Below, piece after piece: positions 32,302 to 40,734 of a stretch of 43,891 bases of DNA. Where the stretch lies: NCBI GenBank assembly GCA_001799285.1, contig MGTD01000023.1, forward strand, positions 1 through 43,891, given 5' to 3'. Every line of letters begins with the position of its first letter. The stretch's first letter is position 1. The notes beneath the pieces are model-generated. The model was not told where the DNA came from. It made no database searches and worked only from the letters and a program-made list of their open reading frames with translations. A program made the position numbers and the translations under genes. The stretch comes from Deltaproteobacteria bacterium RIFOXYD12_FULL_56_24 (GTDB taxonomy: Bacteria > Desulfobacterota > Desulfobulbia > Desulfobulbales > Desulfurivibrionaceae).

Positions 32302-33669
32302 TCAGCCCTCCAACTCGTATTTCTTGATTTTGCGCCAGAGGGAGACCCGGTCGATACCCAGGGATTGGGCCGCCAAGCTCTTGTTGTCCCCATGTTCCTT
32401 CAGCACCCACTCGATATAAGCCCGCTCCTGATCGGCCAGGCTAGGAATTCCGCCGCTTTTCCGGCGAAAGGTCTGGAAACAGGCGCCGCGCAGATCCTCC
32501 GGCAGATGGCAAACCTTAATGGTGTCGCCGCCGGCCAGAGCCACCCCGCGTTCGATGATGTTTTCAAGCTCCCGTACATTGCCCGGAAAATCGTAGCGCA
32601 ACAGAATATCCACTACTTCCGGTTCGATCTCCCGCACCTCCTTGTGCATCAACACCCCGTATTTCCTGATAAAATGCTGAATCAAAAGGGGCAGATCGTC
32701 CTTACGCTCAGCCAGGGGCGGGATGTTGAGTGCCACCACGTTGATCCGGAAGAACAGATCTTGCCGGAAATGCCCCAGCTTTACCTCTTCATGCAGGTTC
32801 CGGTTGGTAGCAGCAAGAAAACGAACATTGACCTTTATCGGCGCAACTCCGCCCAGATGCATCACTTCTTTTTCCTGAATCACCCGGAGAAGCTTGACCT
32901 GCATGGCCGGTGACATCTCGGTGATCTCATCGAGAAAAAGGGTGCCGCCATCTGCCATCTCCACCAGCCCCTTCTTCATTTCCACCGCCCCGGTAAAAGC
33001 CCCCTTTTCGTGGCCGAAGAGTTCATTGGCCAGCAATTCCTCCTGAAAGGCCCCACAATTGACGGAAAGCAGCGGGCCGTTGCGGCGGTTGCTGCAGGCA
33101 TGGACAAAGCGAGCCAGCAATTCCTTGCCCGTGCCTGACTCCCCGCAGATCACGACATTGCTGTCCGAGGTGGCGACCTGGCTGGCCGTGGCCAGCAGTT
33201 TTTTCATTCCGGGATTGTCGGTGATAATCCGGGCTTCTCCCTGAAAGACCTTGAGGTGTTCCCGCAACCTGCTGTTTTCCCGCTTGAGTCTGGTCTTTTC
33301 CAGAGCTTCCCGCACCACTTTCCGAACCTCATCGAGCTTGTATGGCTTGGCAATATAATGGTAAGCCCCGCCCTTCATGGCCTCGATGGCGGAATCCACC
33401 GTGGCGTAGCCGGTGATCATTATCACCTCGGTGTCGGGATACAGCTCCCGGCTGCGCTGCAAAATCTGCATCCCGCCGACCTTTTCCATCTTCAGATCGG
33501 TCAGGACAAGGTCGAAGATATTCTCCTCCAGCAAATGCAGGGCCCGGGGACCGCTTTGGGAGGCGGTGACCGCGTAGCCCTCTTTCTGTAAAACATGCCT
33601 GAGGTTGTGCAGGGCTATTTCTTCGTCGTCAACGACCAAGATCCTTGCCGGATCGTCATTTGTAACCAT
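32302..33669 (-). CDS. Sigma-54-dependent response regulator (NtrC family)
   Basis: A 455-residue activator. The receiver (RILVVDDEE to about 125) has the phospho-acceptor Asp in [11 protein letters not shown]. The AAA+ domain shows Walker [16 protein letters not shown], the GAFTGA loop that contacts sigma-54, and Walker [11 protein letters not shown] Fis-type helix-turn-helix ends it ([20 protein letters not shown]). I start at 33669, since the frame upstream overlaps the kinase and has no family match. The kinase stop (33656) overlaps the start by 14 bases. It is divergent from the operon that has a sigma-54 promoter and GCAAC palindromes, its likely target. Confidence 0.95.
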   Translation of the reverse strand: MVTNDDPARILVVDDEEIALHNLRHVLQKEGYAVTASQSGPRALHLLEENIFDLVLTDLKMEKVGGMQILQRSRELYPDTEVIMITGYATVDSAIEAMKGGAYHYIAKPYKLDEVRKVVREALEKTRLKRENSRLREHLKVFQGEARIITDNPGMKKLLATASQVATSDSNVVICGESGTGKELLARFVHACSNRRNGPLLSVNCGAFQEELLANELFGHEKGAFTGAVEMKKGLVEMADGGTLFLDEITEMSPAMQVKLLRVIQEKEVMHLGGVAPIKVNVRFLAATNRNLHEEVKLGHFRQDLFFRINVVALNIPPLAERKDDLPLLIQHFIRKYGVLMHKEVREIEPEVVDILLRYDFPGNVRELENIIERGVALAGGDTIKVCHLPEDLRGACFQTFRRKSGGIPSLADQERAYIEWVLKEHGDNKSLAAQSLGIDRVSLWRKIKKYELEG

Positions 33670-35113
33670 GTTCCTGTTGCTCTCCTGGTAGCCAGATAAT
33701 AAAGGTGGTGCCAAGGCCGGGCCTGCTGTCCACGGTGATGCTTCCACCATGCCACTCGATTATGTCATGCACTATGAACAGCCCGAGGCCGGAGCCCTTG
33801 CCCACATCCTTGGTGGTGAAAAAAGGATCAAAGATCCTGGTTACGTGTTCCGCATCGATCCCCGGCCCGTCATCCTCGATGAGGATTTCCACCTCATCAA
33901 GTCCGGTGCCGCAGCCCGTGCCAAGGGCGGAAATCCAGATATGCCCACGTCCCTGCACTGCGTCGATCCCATTCTTGATCAAGTTGAGCAGCACCTGCTG
34001 CATCCGCTGTTTGTCAACGATAATAGAGAGATCCTCCGGAATGTCCACGGCGATGACCACTTCGCTTGGCGCGTGTCCCCGGATGAGCAAAATGGTTTCC
34101 TCCACCAGCTTTTGAAGAAACAACTTCTCCTTTCTAAATTCCTTGATCCGGGAAAATTCCAGCAGGGTCCGGACGATATCACGAGCCTTGTCCGCCTGGG
34201 TCTCTATCTGGCCGATGAGGTTTTTCTTGAACTCTATATTGTCCTCATCAATCTCCTCGCCCAAAATCTGGGCCGAGGTAGAGATGTTGGAGAGAGGGTT
34301 GTTCAACTCATGAGCCACCCCGGACAACAGGGTGCCCAACGCCGCCAATTTTTCCGATTGCACCAGCTGATGCTGGCGCATCTGCAATTCCCTGGTCATC
34401 CGGTTAAAGGCCGTAAGCAGTGAACGGATTTCCTGTTCCCCTTCGCCCACCGCGATCTCGACAAAATCGCCCTGGGAAATCCTCTTGGTATATCCCTCGA
34501 GAAGTTTCAGGGAATTCACCACTTTCCTTCCCAAAAGAGCGGCGATGGTCAGCGCGGAAACAAACAGACAGACTATGGAGAGAAGAAGAATCGTCTGGGT
34601 CGTTTTCAGGAGAGTCTTGATTTCCCTCTTGACTGCCTCACGGGTTTTCTCCCCGAACTCGGTAAGTTCCTTGCCAGAGGAACGAAGCTGCTCCTCCAGC
34701 TTTTCCTGGGTCACCCCGTTGCCACGATGATCCGGGCCAATCGCCAGGTAATAGGCATGGAGCTGCCCCATATGTCCATTGTAGTCCTCGATCACCCTGC
34801 CCAGCTGCTCCAGTTCCGCGCCGGAAACCGCCAAACGCATGGCCGCCTCGTTATTGGCAAAAATATCCCGGAGTTTCCCCCAGTAAAGCTGGTTTTCCTG
34901 AAAATCCTTTTCCTGGAGGTACAGAAAATAATTCTTTTCGAACCTGCGCAACTCAAGGGTCGTATTAAAAAAATCCTCGATGACCTCGCCGAAGGCGACC
35001 TGCTCTTCCACCCGCTTGACAACCCCATAGGTCAGAACCGCCGAGCCCACCGTAAGGGCGAGCAACAGGTAGAATCCATAGGTAATCTTCTTGCGGATAC
35101 CGAGGTGGAACAT
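33656..35113 (-). CDS. Sensor histidine kinase, membrane-bound
   Basis: A 485-residue kinase for the sigma-54 regulator. Two membrane helices (about 11-32 and 172-195) bracket a 140-residue extracytoplasmic helical domain; the NTTLELRRFEKNYFLYLQ start recalls helical-bimodular sensors. A HAMP linker follows, then the phospho-acceptor His in GVAHELNNPL, and an ATPase domain with NLIKNGIDAV (N box), DDGPGI (G1) and GKGSGLGLFI (G2). The sensed signal is unknown. The Usp and TauE genes suggest a stress or sulfur-oxyanion signal. Confidence 0.94.
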   Translation of the reverse strand: MFHLGIRKKITYGFYLLLALTVGSAVLTYGVVKRVEEQVAFGEVIEDFFNTTLELRRFEKNYFLYLQEKDFQENQLYWGKLRDIFANNEAAMRLAVSGAELEQLGRVIEDYNGHMGQLHAYYLAIGPDHRGNGVTQEKLEEQLRSSGKELTEFGEKTREAVKREIKTLLKTTQTILLLSIVCLFVSALTIAALLGRKVVNSLKLLEGYTKRISQGDFVEIAVGEGEQEIRSLLTAFNRMTRELQMRQHQLVQSEKLAALGTLLSGVAHELNNPLSNISTSAQILGEEIDEDNIEFKKNLIGQIETQADKARDIVRTLLEFSRIKEFRKEKLFLQKLVEETILLIRGHAPSEVVIAVDIPEDLSIIVDKQRMQQVLLNLIKNGIDAVQGRGHIWISALGTGCGTGLDEVEILIEDDGPGIDAEHVTRIFDPFFTTKDVGKGSGLGLFIVHDIIEWHGGSITVDSRPGLGTTFIIWLPGEQQEHGYK

Positions 35114-35192
35114 GCTCTATCTCCATTTGCCGCGTGGAAGCCGATTTGCTGTTCGAAAACACCATACTCCCAGTGAAAAACAAAGTCCAGAG

Positions 35193-35284
35193 GTTGCATT
35201 TGGCAACACACGATTTCTCGTTGCAACACCAAGTTATCTTTTTAAGATTATTAGATATTATTTTTTTGGCAACAATAGTGTTGC
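35193..35284. promoter_or_regulatory. Cluster of GTTGC/GCAAC inverted repeats, likely activator sites
   Basis: Three sites: GTTGC-N5-GCAAC (35193-35207), GTTGCAAC (35220-35227) and GCAACA-ATAG-TGTTGC (35269-35284). The last has ten-base arms with one mismatch when extended. They are 80-170 bases before the sigma-54 promoter, the usual distance for NtrC-type enhancers. The gap 35114-35452 has no gene and is explained by these sites, the promoter and the leader. Confidence 0.6.
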
Positions 35285-35364
35285 AAAACTGAAACAGTGC
35301 CCCTCCGCACCACGAAACAAATTAACCCCCTGAAATAACATGATAAAACATATTAACTTGGGCC

Positions 35365-35380
35365 TGGCACGCTTGTTGCT
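35365..35380 (+). promoter_or_regulatory. Sigma-54 (-24/-12) promoter
   Basis: TGGCACG (35365-35371), N4, TTGCT (35376-35380): the consensus TGGCACG-N4-TTGCW without a mismatch. Transcription would start about 35392, some 60 bases before the first small gene. It needs the activator encoded next door. Confidence 0.9.
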
Positions 35381-35394
35381 GAATGAAACAGTCA

Positions 35395-35429
35395 ATCGCA
35401 ACAGATCCTTACCCTGTTTTATCGCAACA
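35395..35429 (+). repeat. Direct repeat ATCGCAACA in the operon leader
   Basis: ATCGCAACA at 35395-35403 and again at 35421-35429, 26 bases apart, in the expected 5' leader. The GCAACA core is shared with the upstream sites, so the regulator might also bind here and limit transcription. Confidence 0.4.
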
Positions 35430-35452
35430 TACACATACGAAGGAGAAACACC

Positions 35453-35632
35453 ATGCACACCATTTTGAACCGAATCGATCGCCTGATGATGGCCATCACT
35501 TTTGCCGAGGCCAACGAGTCCGAACTGGCACGGGAATGCCTCGGGAACCAAAAACCGAAACAGAACAAACAGGCCGAGCAGACCATCCGGATACCAGACG
35601 GCCAGATTCTGCCGAACCAGACCACCCATTGA
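35453..35632 (+). CDS. Small protein with FAEAxE motif
   Basis: A 59-residue protein, easily missed because of its size. GAAGGAG lies seven bases before the ATG. After MHTILNRIDRLMM it has AITFAEANESELARECL, which matches the starts of the next two genes' proteins, then a basic, Gln/Lys-rich tail with no membrane segment. First gene after the sigma-54 promoter. Function unknown; the shared helix suggests a common docking partner. Confidence 0.7.
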   Translation: MHTILNRIDRLMMAITFAEANESELARECLGNQKPKQNKQAEQTIRIPDGQILPNQTTH

Positions 35633-35660
35633 ACCGAACACCCCGACCTTGGAACGACCC

Positions 35661-36188
35661 ATGAGCGCCCTGACGACGATGTTCAAAAAACTTGAAGAAG
35701 CCATGACCGCGGCGGCCTTTGCCGAGGCCGGCGAATTCGAGACGGCGCGCCAGTTCCTCACGACCAACAAGAATGCCCGCAAGCGGGTACTCCTGGGAAC
35801 CGACAAGCCGGAGATCGCGACCAGAACCATCAGCTACGCCCTGCATCTCTGCCAACGCCTCGGTGGCGGCCTGGAAATTTTCCACATGCTGCACCTGCCG
35901 GAAAACGAAACCGCTTCCGGGCTGGGTCTTGAAAAAGAACCCCTCGCCGCCCTGAACACCGCTCTGCAGGAAAAGGGCGTGGTCTATCAACCGATCAGCG
36001 GGCAGGGCTGCCTGGCGGATGAGGTGCTCCGTCATGCCGGTACCCGACGGGATATCCTCTGCGTTGTCTTCGATGTGCTGGAGCCGGACGGCGCGGGCTG
36101 CCGCAAGGCAAAAGAAAACATGATTGCCAAATTTAAGGCCCTGCACTGCCCTGTCGTGATGTACGCAGGATCATCGGGCAGGGCCTGA
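35661..36188 (+). CDS. FAEAxE-motif protein with a Usp-like domain
   Basis: A 175-residue cytoplasmic protein. The N-terminal helix has MTAAAFAEAGEFETARQFL. From about residue 40 (RKRVLLGTDKPEIATRTISY) it looks like a universal-stress-type Rossmann fold with a parallel sheet, ending HCPVVMYAGSS. The ATP motif Gx2Gx9G(S/T) of true Usp proteins is missing, so nucleotide binding is unlikely. Second gene of the sigma-54 operon. Confidence 0.7.
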   Translation: MSALTTMFKKLEEAMTAAAFAEAGEFETARQFLTTNKNARKRVLLGTDKPEIATRTISYALHLCQRLGGGLEIFHMLHLPENETASGLGLEKEPLAALNTALQEKGVVYQPISGQGCLADEVLRHAGTRRDILCVVFDVLEPDGAGCRKAKENMIAKFKALHCPVVMYAGSSGRA

Positions 36189-36232
36189 CATCCATAACTA
36201 ATTACTAATTTCATATCAACAAGGGAGAAAAA

Positions 36233-36580
36233 ATGGCCATCACCACCTTTGACAAAAACATGTCGGCTGTCGCCTTTGCCGAGGCAGGCGAATACGACAC
36301 CGCCAGCCAGATCCTGGGCGAAAACACAAAAAAGCAGGCCGGCAAATCCCCGGCTCCGGCAGTAAAACGCAAGCCCTACCTGAAAACCGTCACTTTCGGA
36401 GCGATGTCGATTTCCGCCTACGTCCTGCTCTTCACCAACGAAAAGCTGGTCACCGAGGTCTTCACCATGGGCGGCTGGCGCTGGGTGTACCCGGTAGGGG
36501 CAGCATTCTTCTTTTCCTTCATCCACGGGGCCTTTGCCAGCAACCTGCTGAGCGCCCTTGGTCTGGAAGCAAAAAAATAA
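36233..36580 (+). CDS. Membrane protein with N-terminal FAEAxE motif
   Basis: A 115-residue protein. The N-terminus has MSAVAFAEAGEYDTASQIL, then a Lys/Pro-rich link and two membrane helices (TFGAMSISAYVLLFTNEK; VYPVGAAFFFSFIHGAF). GGAG lies seven bases before the ATG. The shared helix now faces the cytoplasm from a membrane anchor, which suggests it recruits a partner to the membrane near the TauE permease. I do not recognise the family. Confidence 0.7.
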   Translation: MAITTFDKNMSAVAFAEAGEYDTASQILGENTKKQAGKSPAPAVKRKPYLKTVTFGAMSISAYVLLFTNEKLVTEVFTMGGWRWVYPVGAAFFFSFIHGAFASNLLSALGLEAKK

Positions 36581-36600
36581 CTCAGCCACCCCGGCTTTTC

Positions 36601-36659
36601 TAAAGCTGAGTTGAGCAGCTTGCCTGCTCAAACGAAACTTATACCCTCTAGGTGCAAAA
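36601..36659 (-). repeat. Dispersed repeat R1, copy d (inverted)
   Basis: The reverse complement of R1: CTGAGTTGAGCAGCTTGCCT, then the end near GGTGCAAAA. It lies between the small membrane protein and the TauE gene. The AAGGAG ribosome site of TauE starts right at its edge (36658). Confidence 0.85.
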
Positions 36660-36674
36660 GGAGATATACCCGCA

Positions 36675-38015
36675 ATGAAGAAGTTATTAATTATCCTCAT
36701 GTTCGCCCTTGCTCCCCTGTCCCTGTTCGCCAACTCGGCCCTGGCCGCCGGCGACGGGCCGTCCAAGGATATGCTCAAGGGCATTATTACCGAAGTGAAC
36801 GCGGCGGAGCGCACCATCGTCTTCCAGAAGGATGACACCAAGGAACTCATCATCCTGGCCATGGGCGAGAAGATGCAGCCCGATGACATGAAAATGAACC
36901 AGAAGGTGCTGATCAATCTGGACAAACATGCCGCCGGTGACAATGTGATGAAGGATATCTCCATCATGTTCATTGATATGAGCGTCAGCAAACTCCTGGC
37001 CCTGCTGGTTATCGGCGCGGTGGGCGGCTTGCTCTCCGGCTTCATCGGCTCAGGCGGCGCCTTTGTCATGACCCCGGCCATGATGTCCCTGGGCGTGCCC
37101 GGCGCGGTGGCGGTGGCCAGCAACATGTGCCACAAGTTCCCCAAGGCCATGGTCGGCGCCTACAAGCGCTGGAAATACGGCCAGGCGGATATCAAGCTCG
37201 GTCTGGTTATGGCCGTCACCGCCGTCATCGGCGTGCAGATCGGGATCAAGATCCAAAAATATATCCTGAACCAATTCGGCGGCGCAGGCTCCAACCTCTA
37301 TATCAGCGCGGTTTTCATGGTTGTCCTGGTTTTTGTCGGCGGCTACGTGTTTTATGATGCCTGGAAACTCGCCAAGGGCGGCGGCAAAGAAACCGTGAGC
37401 AAGCTGGCTGTTGCCATGCAGAAAATCAACCTCCCCCCAATGATGCACTTCAAAACCGCCAAGGTGACCATCTCCGCTTGGATCACCATCCCGGTCGGCC
37501 TGCTCACCGGCATGCTCGCCGCCACCATCGCGGTGGGCGGCTTCGTCGGCGTCCCCGGCATGATCTATGTCATCGGCGCCTCCGCCGTGGTGGCCAGCGC
37601 CACCGAGTTGATCATCGCCTTTGTCATGGGCGCCTGGGGTTCGGTGCAATGGGGTCTTTCCGGCCTGATCGATATCCGCCTCGCCCTGCTGCTCCTGGCC
37701 ACCTCCCTGATCGGCGTCCAACTCGGCGCCCTGGGCACCACCTATGTCAAGGACTACATCATCAAGGTGGTGATGGCCACTACCATGCTCATCGTCGCGG
37801 TCAGCCGCGGGGTAAAGATTCCCGGCTACCTCATCGATCTTGATCTGATGAGTCCCATTGGCGAGGGCACTATTGCCCTGCTCGAAGGCATCAGCTTCTG
37901 GTCCCTGGTGCTCGCCTTGGGTTCAGCCGCTCTCATCATCATCGTGGCCATGGTCAAGGGGATGACCGCCGACCGCCGCAGCAAAAGTGTCCTTGCGGGA
38001 GTAAATCATGGCTAA
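36675..38015 (+). CDS. TauE/SafE-family permease with an N-terminal extracytoplasmic domain
   Basis: A 446-residue inner-membrane protein. A signal peptide (1-24) leads to a soluble beta domain (about 30-95; GIITEVNAAERTIVFQKDD). The permease follows with eight or so helices in two repeats, each with a Gly-rich start (LLSGFIGSGGAFVMTPAMM and AATIAVGGFVGVPGMIYV). TauE/SafE proteins export sulfite, sulfoacetate or related anions. The extra domain is not in simple members and may sense or bind substrate. It ends eight bases inside the Usp gene. Confidence 0.88.
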   Translation: MKKLLIILMFALAPLSLFANSALAAGDGPSKDMLKGIITEVNAAERTIVFQKDDTKELIILAMGEKMQPDDMKMNQKVLINLDKHAAGDNVMKDISIMFIDMSVSKLLALLVIGAVGGLLSGFIGSGGAFVMTPAMMSLGVPGAVAVASNMCHKFPKAMVGAYKRWKYGQADIKLGLVMAVTAVIGVQIGIKIQKYILNQFGGAGSNLYISAVFMVVLVFVGGYVFYDAWKLAKGGGKETVSKLAVAMQKINLPPMMHFKTAKVTISAWITIPVGLLTGMLAATIAVGGFVGVPGMIYVIGASAVVASATELIIAFVMGAWGSVQWGLSGLIDIRLALLLLATSLIGVQLGALGTTYVKDYIIKVVMATTMLIVAVSRGVKIPGYLIDLDLMSPIGEGTIALLEGISFWSLVLALGSAALIIIVAMVKGMTADRRSKSVLAGVNHG

Positions 38016-38865
38016 ATACCGGAAGATCCTCGTTGCCTACGACGGCTCCCCCTCGGCCCAAAATGCCCTTTCCCTGGCCAGCCAGCTGGCCAGGGAGGAC
38101 AAGAGCTGGATCAAGGTGCTGGCCGTAGTGCCGCCCTACCAGGGAGACCTGGAGCTCATCGGGGTTTCGGAGATCAAGGAGGCCATCACCGGACCAGGCC
38201 AGGAGCTGCTGGCCGAAGCCCGGCAACTGGCGGACCGCGAAGGGGTTCACATCCTGACCAATCTAGAACAGGGTGAGCCCTACGAGCAGATCGTCCATGT
38301 CGCCGAAGAGGAAAACTGCGATCTGATTATCATGGGCCGCCGAGGCAAGGGCAAGGTGGAACGGGCCCTCATCGGCAGCGTCACCGCCCGGGTCATCGGA
38401 CATACCGCCAAGGATGTCCTGGTTATCCCGGAAAACGGCAAACTCTCCTGGGAAAATATCCTGCTGGCCACGGACGGCTCGCCCTGCTGCGATAACGCCC
38501 TGGCAAGGGCTTTGGAGATAGCCCAGGAACGGAAAGCCAAACTCAACGCTGTTTCCGTAGTTTACACCAATGACGAATTTTATGCAGTTGGCCAGGCAGT
38601 GATGAAAGAACTTTACCAGGAAGCAGACAAGGTTCTGGACAAGGTCCGCAAATGGGCCGGGGATCTCGGGGTTCAGGCGGAGCTGTTCGTGCGGGATGGC
38701 GAACCCCATCAGGCCATTACCGACCTGGCTGCGGAAATCTCCGCCAGCCTCATCGTCATGGGCTCCCATGGCCGCAAAGGCTTAACCCGCCTGCTCATGG
38801 GCAGCGTAACCGAACGGGTCATCGGTTATGCGGATTGCCCGGTATTAGTCTGCCACCTGTCGTAA
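38008..38865 (+). CDS. Tandem-domain universal stress protein
   Basis: A 285-residue protein with two Usp domains (about 1-140 and 148-285). Both keep the ATP motif: GRRGKGKVERALIGSVTARV and GSHGRKGLTRLLMGSVTERV. The second is the closer match. Its ATG overlaps the TauE stop by eight bases, so the two are coupled, likely as the cytoplasmic regulator of the permease. It is the last gene of the operon, before repeat R3 and a terminator. Confidence 0.92.
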   Translation: MAKYRKILVAYDGSPSAQNALSLASQLAREDKSWIKVLAVVPPYQGDLELIGVSEIKEAITGPGQELLAEARQLADREGVHILTNLEQGEPYEQIVHVAEEENCDLIIMGRRGKGKVERALIGSVTARVIGHTAKDVLVIPENGKLSWENILLATDGSPCCDNALARALEIAQERKAKLNAVSVVYTNDEFYAVGQAVMKELYQEADKVLDKVRKWAGDLGVQAELFVRDGEPHQAITDLAAEISASLIVMGSHGRKGLTRLLMGSVTERVIGYADCPVLVCHLS

Positions 38866-38968
38866 CGGCCCAGCAGCACCGCATCTGCGTTGTCATCGGC
38901 CGGCTCGTGTGCACCAGCACACTTCGCTGGCCTCTTCCTAGCAGCTCCGGCACTGCTGAACCGTTACG
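38861..38968. repeat. Dispersed inverted-repeat element R3, copy b
   Basis: CGTAACGGCCCAGCAGCACC at the left pairs imperfectly with GGCACTGCTGAACCGTTACG at the right; total 108 bp. It overlaps the stop of the tandem Usp gene. Length and inner blocks match 12347-12453. Confidence 0.7.
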
Positions 38969-38987
38969 TTTCCTATGATGTTTCCTG

Positions 38988-39017
38988 CGGGCGCTCATCT
39001 TAGCGCCCGTTTTTTTT
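38988..39017 (+). terminator. Rho-independent terminator of the sigma-54 operon
   Basis: CGGGCGCT-CATCTT-AGCGCCCG followed by eight T residues. Confidence 0.92.
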
Positions 39018-39063
39018 CAGCTGCCCATGGCATTCCCGTCCGCCTTAGGGTATCTTCAGCCCC

Positions 39064-40578
39064 ATGCTTCTCATCTACCCCCCTGTCGCCAAAGCCTGCG
39101 AACCGCCCGCCGGAATTGCCCGTCTGGCCGGGGCCATTCGCGGGCATGGCCTGGACTGCACCCTGCTGGACGCCAACCTGGAAGGCCAGCTGTTCCTGCT
39201 CGCCGCCCCGACTCTTGGCCAGGATACCTGGAGCCTGCGCGCCTGCCGGAATTTCCAGGCTAATCTTGCTGCTCTGCGCACCTCGCAGCTGTACCAGAAT
39301 CCTTCCCGCTACCGGCGGGCGGTAGCTGATGTCAACCGGATGCTGGAGCAGACCGGACGGAGCCACCATCTTGCCCTCAGTCTTGCCAACTATCAGGAGC
39401 AGGGACTTTCTCCCTTGAGCAGCGCCGATCTTATCAGAGCCGCCGAGAGGCCCGCGGCAAACATCTTCTTCCCCTACTTCGCAACCCGGCTTCCCACCCT
39501 CATCGAAGAGACCAGCCCTGCCCTAATCGGCATCTCCTTGAACTACCTGAGCCAAGCCCCCACCACCTTCGCCATGGCCGGCTTTCTCAAAAAGCAGTAT
39601 CCGGAGCTGCCGATCGTCCTGGGGGGCGGACTGGTCACCTCCTGGCTGCGCAGCCCGGACTGGAGCAATCCCTTTGCGGGCTTGATCGACCATTGCCTTG
39701 CCGGCCCCGGCGAAGAAGCGCTGGTCCACCTCCTGGGGGGAGATTTTTTTCCGCGCCACCAGACCCCTTCCTATACCGGCCTGCCGTTGGCTGACTATCT
39801 GGCCCCCGGCCTCATCCTGCCCTACGCCGCCTCTTCCGGCTGCTACTGGAACAAGTGTCTTTTCTGCCCGGAAAAGGCCGAAGGCAATCCCTACCTCCAG
39901 ATTCCCCCGGCTACGGTGCTGGCGGATCTCGCCAGCCTCAAGGACGCCACCCGGCCTGGCAAGCCGGCCCTGCTTCATTTTCTCGACAATGCGGTGAGCC
40001 CGGCCCTGATGGAGGCCCTGGCCGCCGAGCCGCCGGGCCTCGACTGGTACGGCTTTGCCCGGATCAGCCCCTTACTGGCCGATGGTGATTTCTGCCGGGC
40101 ACTGCGTCGCTCCGGCTGCCGGCTGCTGAAGCTTGGCCTTGAATCCGGCGAGCAATCCGTGCTTGACGCCATGCACAAGGGCCAGGATCTGGCCCTGATC
40201 GCCAAGGTTTTACAAGCCCTGGCCCAGGCCGGGATCGCCACCTACATCTATCTGCTCTTCGGCACCCCTTCAGAATCCCTGACCGAAGCGCGCCGGACCC
40301 TTGATTTCGTGGTCCAGCACCATTCGGCCATCACCTTTCTCAATCTGGCCGTGTTCAACATGCCCGTCGGCAGCCCGGAAGCGCCCCTGGTGGCGCGCAG
40401 CGAGTTTTACGGGGGCGATCTTTCCCTGTACACCGATTTCACCCATCCCAAAGGGTGGTCCCGCAAGGAAATCCGGAGGTTTCTTGATCAGGAATTCAAG
40501 CGCCAACCAGCCATTGCCCGGATTCTCCACCGCGACCCGCCCCTTTTTACCTCCAACCATGCCGCTTTTTTCTGCTGA
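39064..40578 (+). CDS. B12-binding-type radical SAM protein
   Basis: A 504-residue protein. The start (LLIYPPVAKACEPPAGIARLAGAI) and GLDCTLLDANLEG fit the cobalamin-binding fold of this class, but the usual DxHxxG is not clear. The radical SAM domain has the cluster motif SSGCYWNKCLFC, which is CX4CX2C rather than CX3CX2C, followed by typical GLESGEQSVLDAMHKGQDL. The substrate is unknown. It stands between a terminator and a promoter, so it is its own unit. No good ribosome site is seen before the ATG. Confidence 0.8.
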   Translation: MLLIYPPVAKACEPPAGIARLAGAIRGHGLDCTLLDANLEGQLFLLAAPTLGQDTWSLRACRNFQANLAALRTSQLYQNPSRYRRAVADVNRMLEQTGRSHHLALSLANYQEQGLSPLSSADLIRAAERPAANIFFPYFATRLPTLIEETSPALIGISLNYLSQAPTTFAMAGFLKKQYPELPIVLGGGLVTSWLRSPDWSNPFAGLIDHCLAGPGEEALVHLLGGDFFPRHQTPSYTGLPLADYLAPGLILPYAASSGCYWNKCLFCPEKAEGNPYLQIPPATVLADLASLKDATRPGKPALLHFLDNAVSPALMEALAAEPPGLDWYGFARISPLLADGDFCRALRRSGCRLLKLGLESGEQSVLDAMHKGQDLALIAKVLQALAQAGIATYIYLLFGTPSESLTEARRTLDFVVQHHSAITFLNLAVFNMPVGSPEAPLVARSEFYGGDLSLYTDFTHPKGWSRKEIRRFLDQEFKRQPAIARILHRDPPLFTSNHAAFFC

Positions 40579-40627
40579 ATTCGGAAAATCCCCGATCCCC
40601 TGATCCTTCTCTGCACCTTTTTTTATT

Positions 40628-40657
40628 TTGACAAAAACCCGGAAGATTGCAGATAAT
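40628..40657 (+). promoter_or_regulatory. Promoter of the single-domain Usp gene
   Basis: TTGACA (40628-40633), 18 bases, GATAAT (40652-40657), 77 bases before the ATG. Confidence 0.6.
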
Positions 40658-40734
40658 GACAGTAAGGTCTTACTTGGCCAGCTCGGCAAAATACCGCGAC
40701 CGGTCCCGCTGCAATTATCCAAAAGGAGAATGCT

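Noticed and set aside
36032-37150. A 372-codon minus-strand frame across the R1 copy d
   Set aside because: It lies opposite the FAEAxE and TauE genes and is held open by codon composition and by R1.
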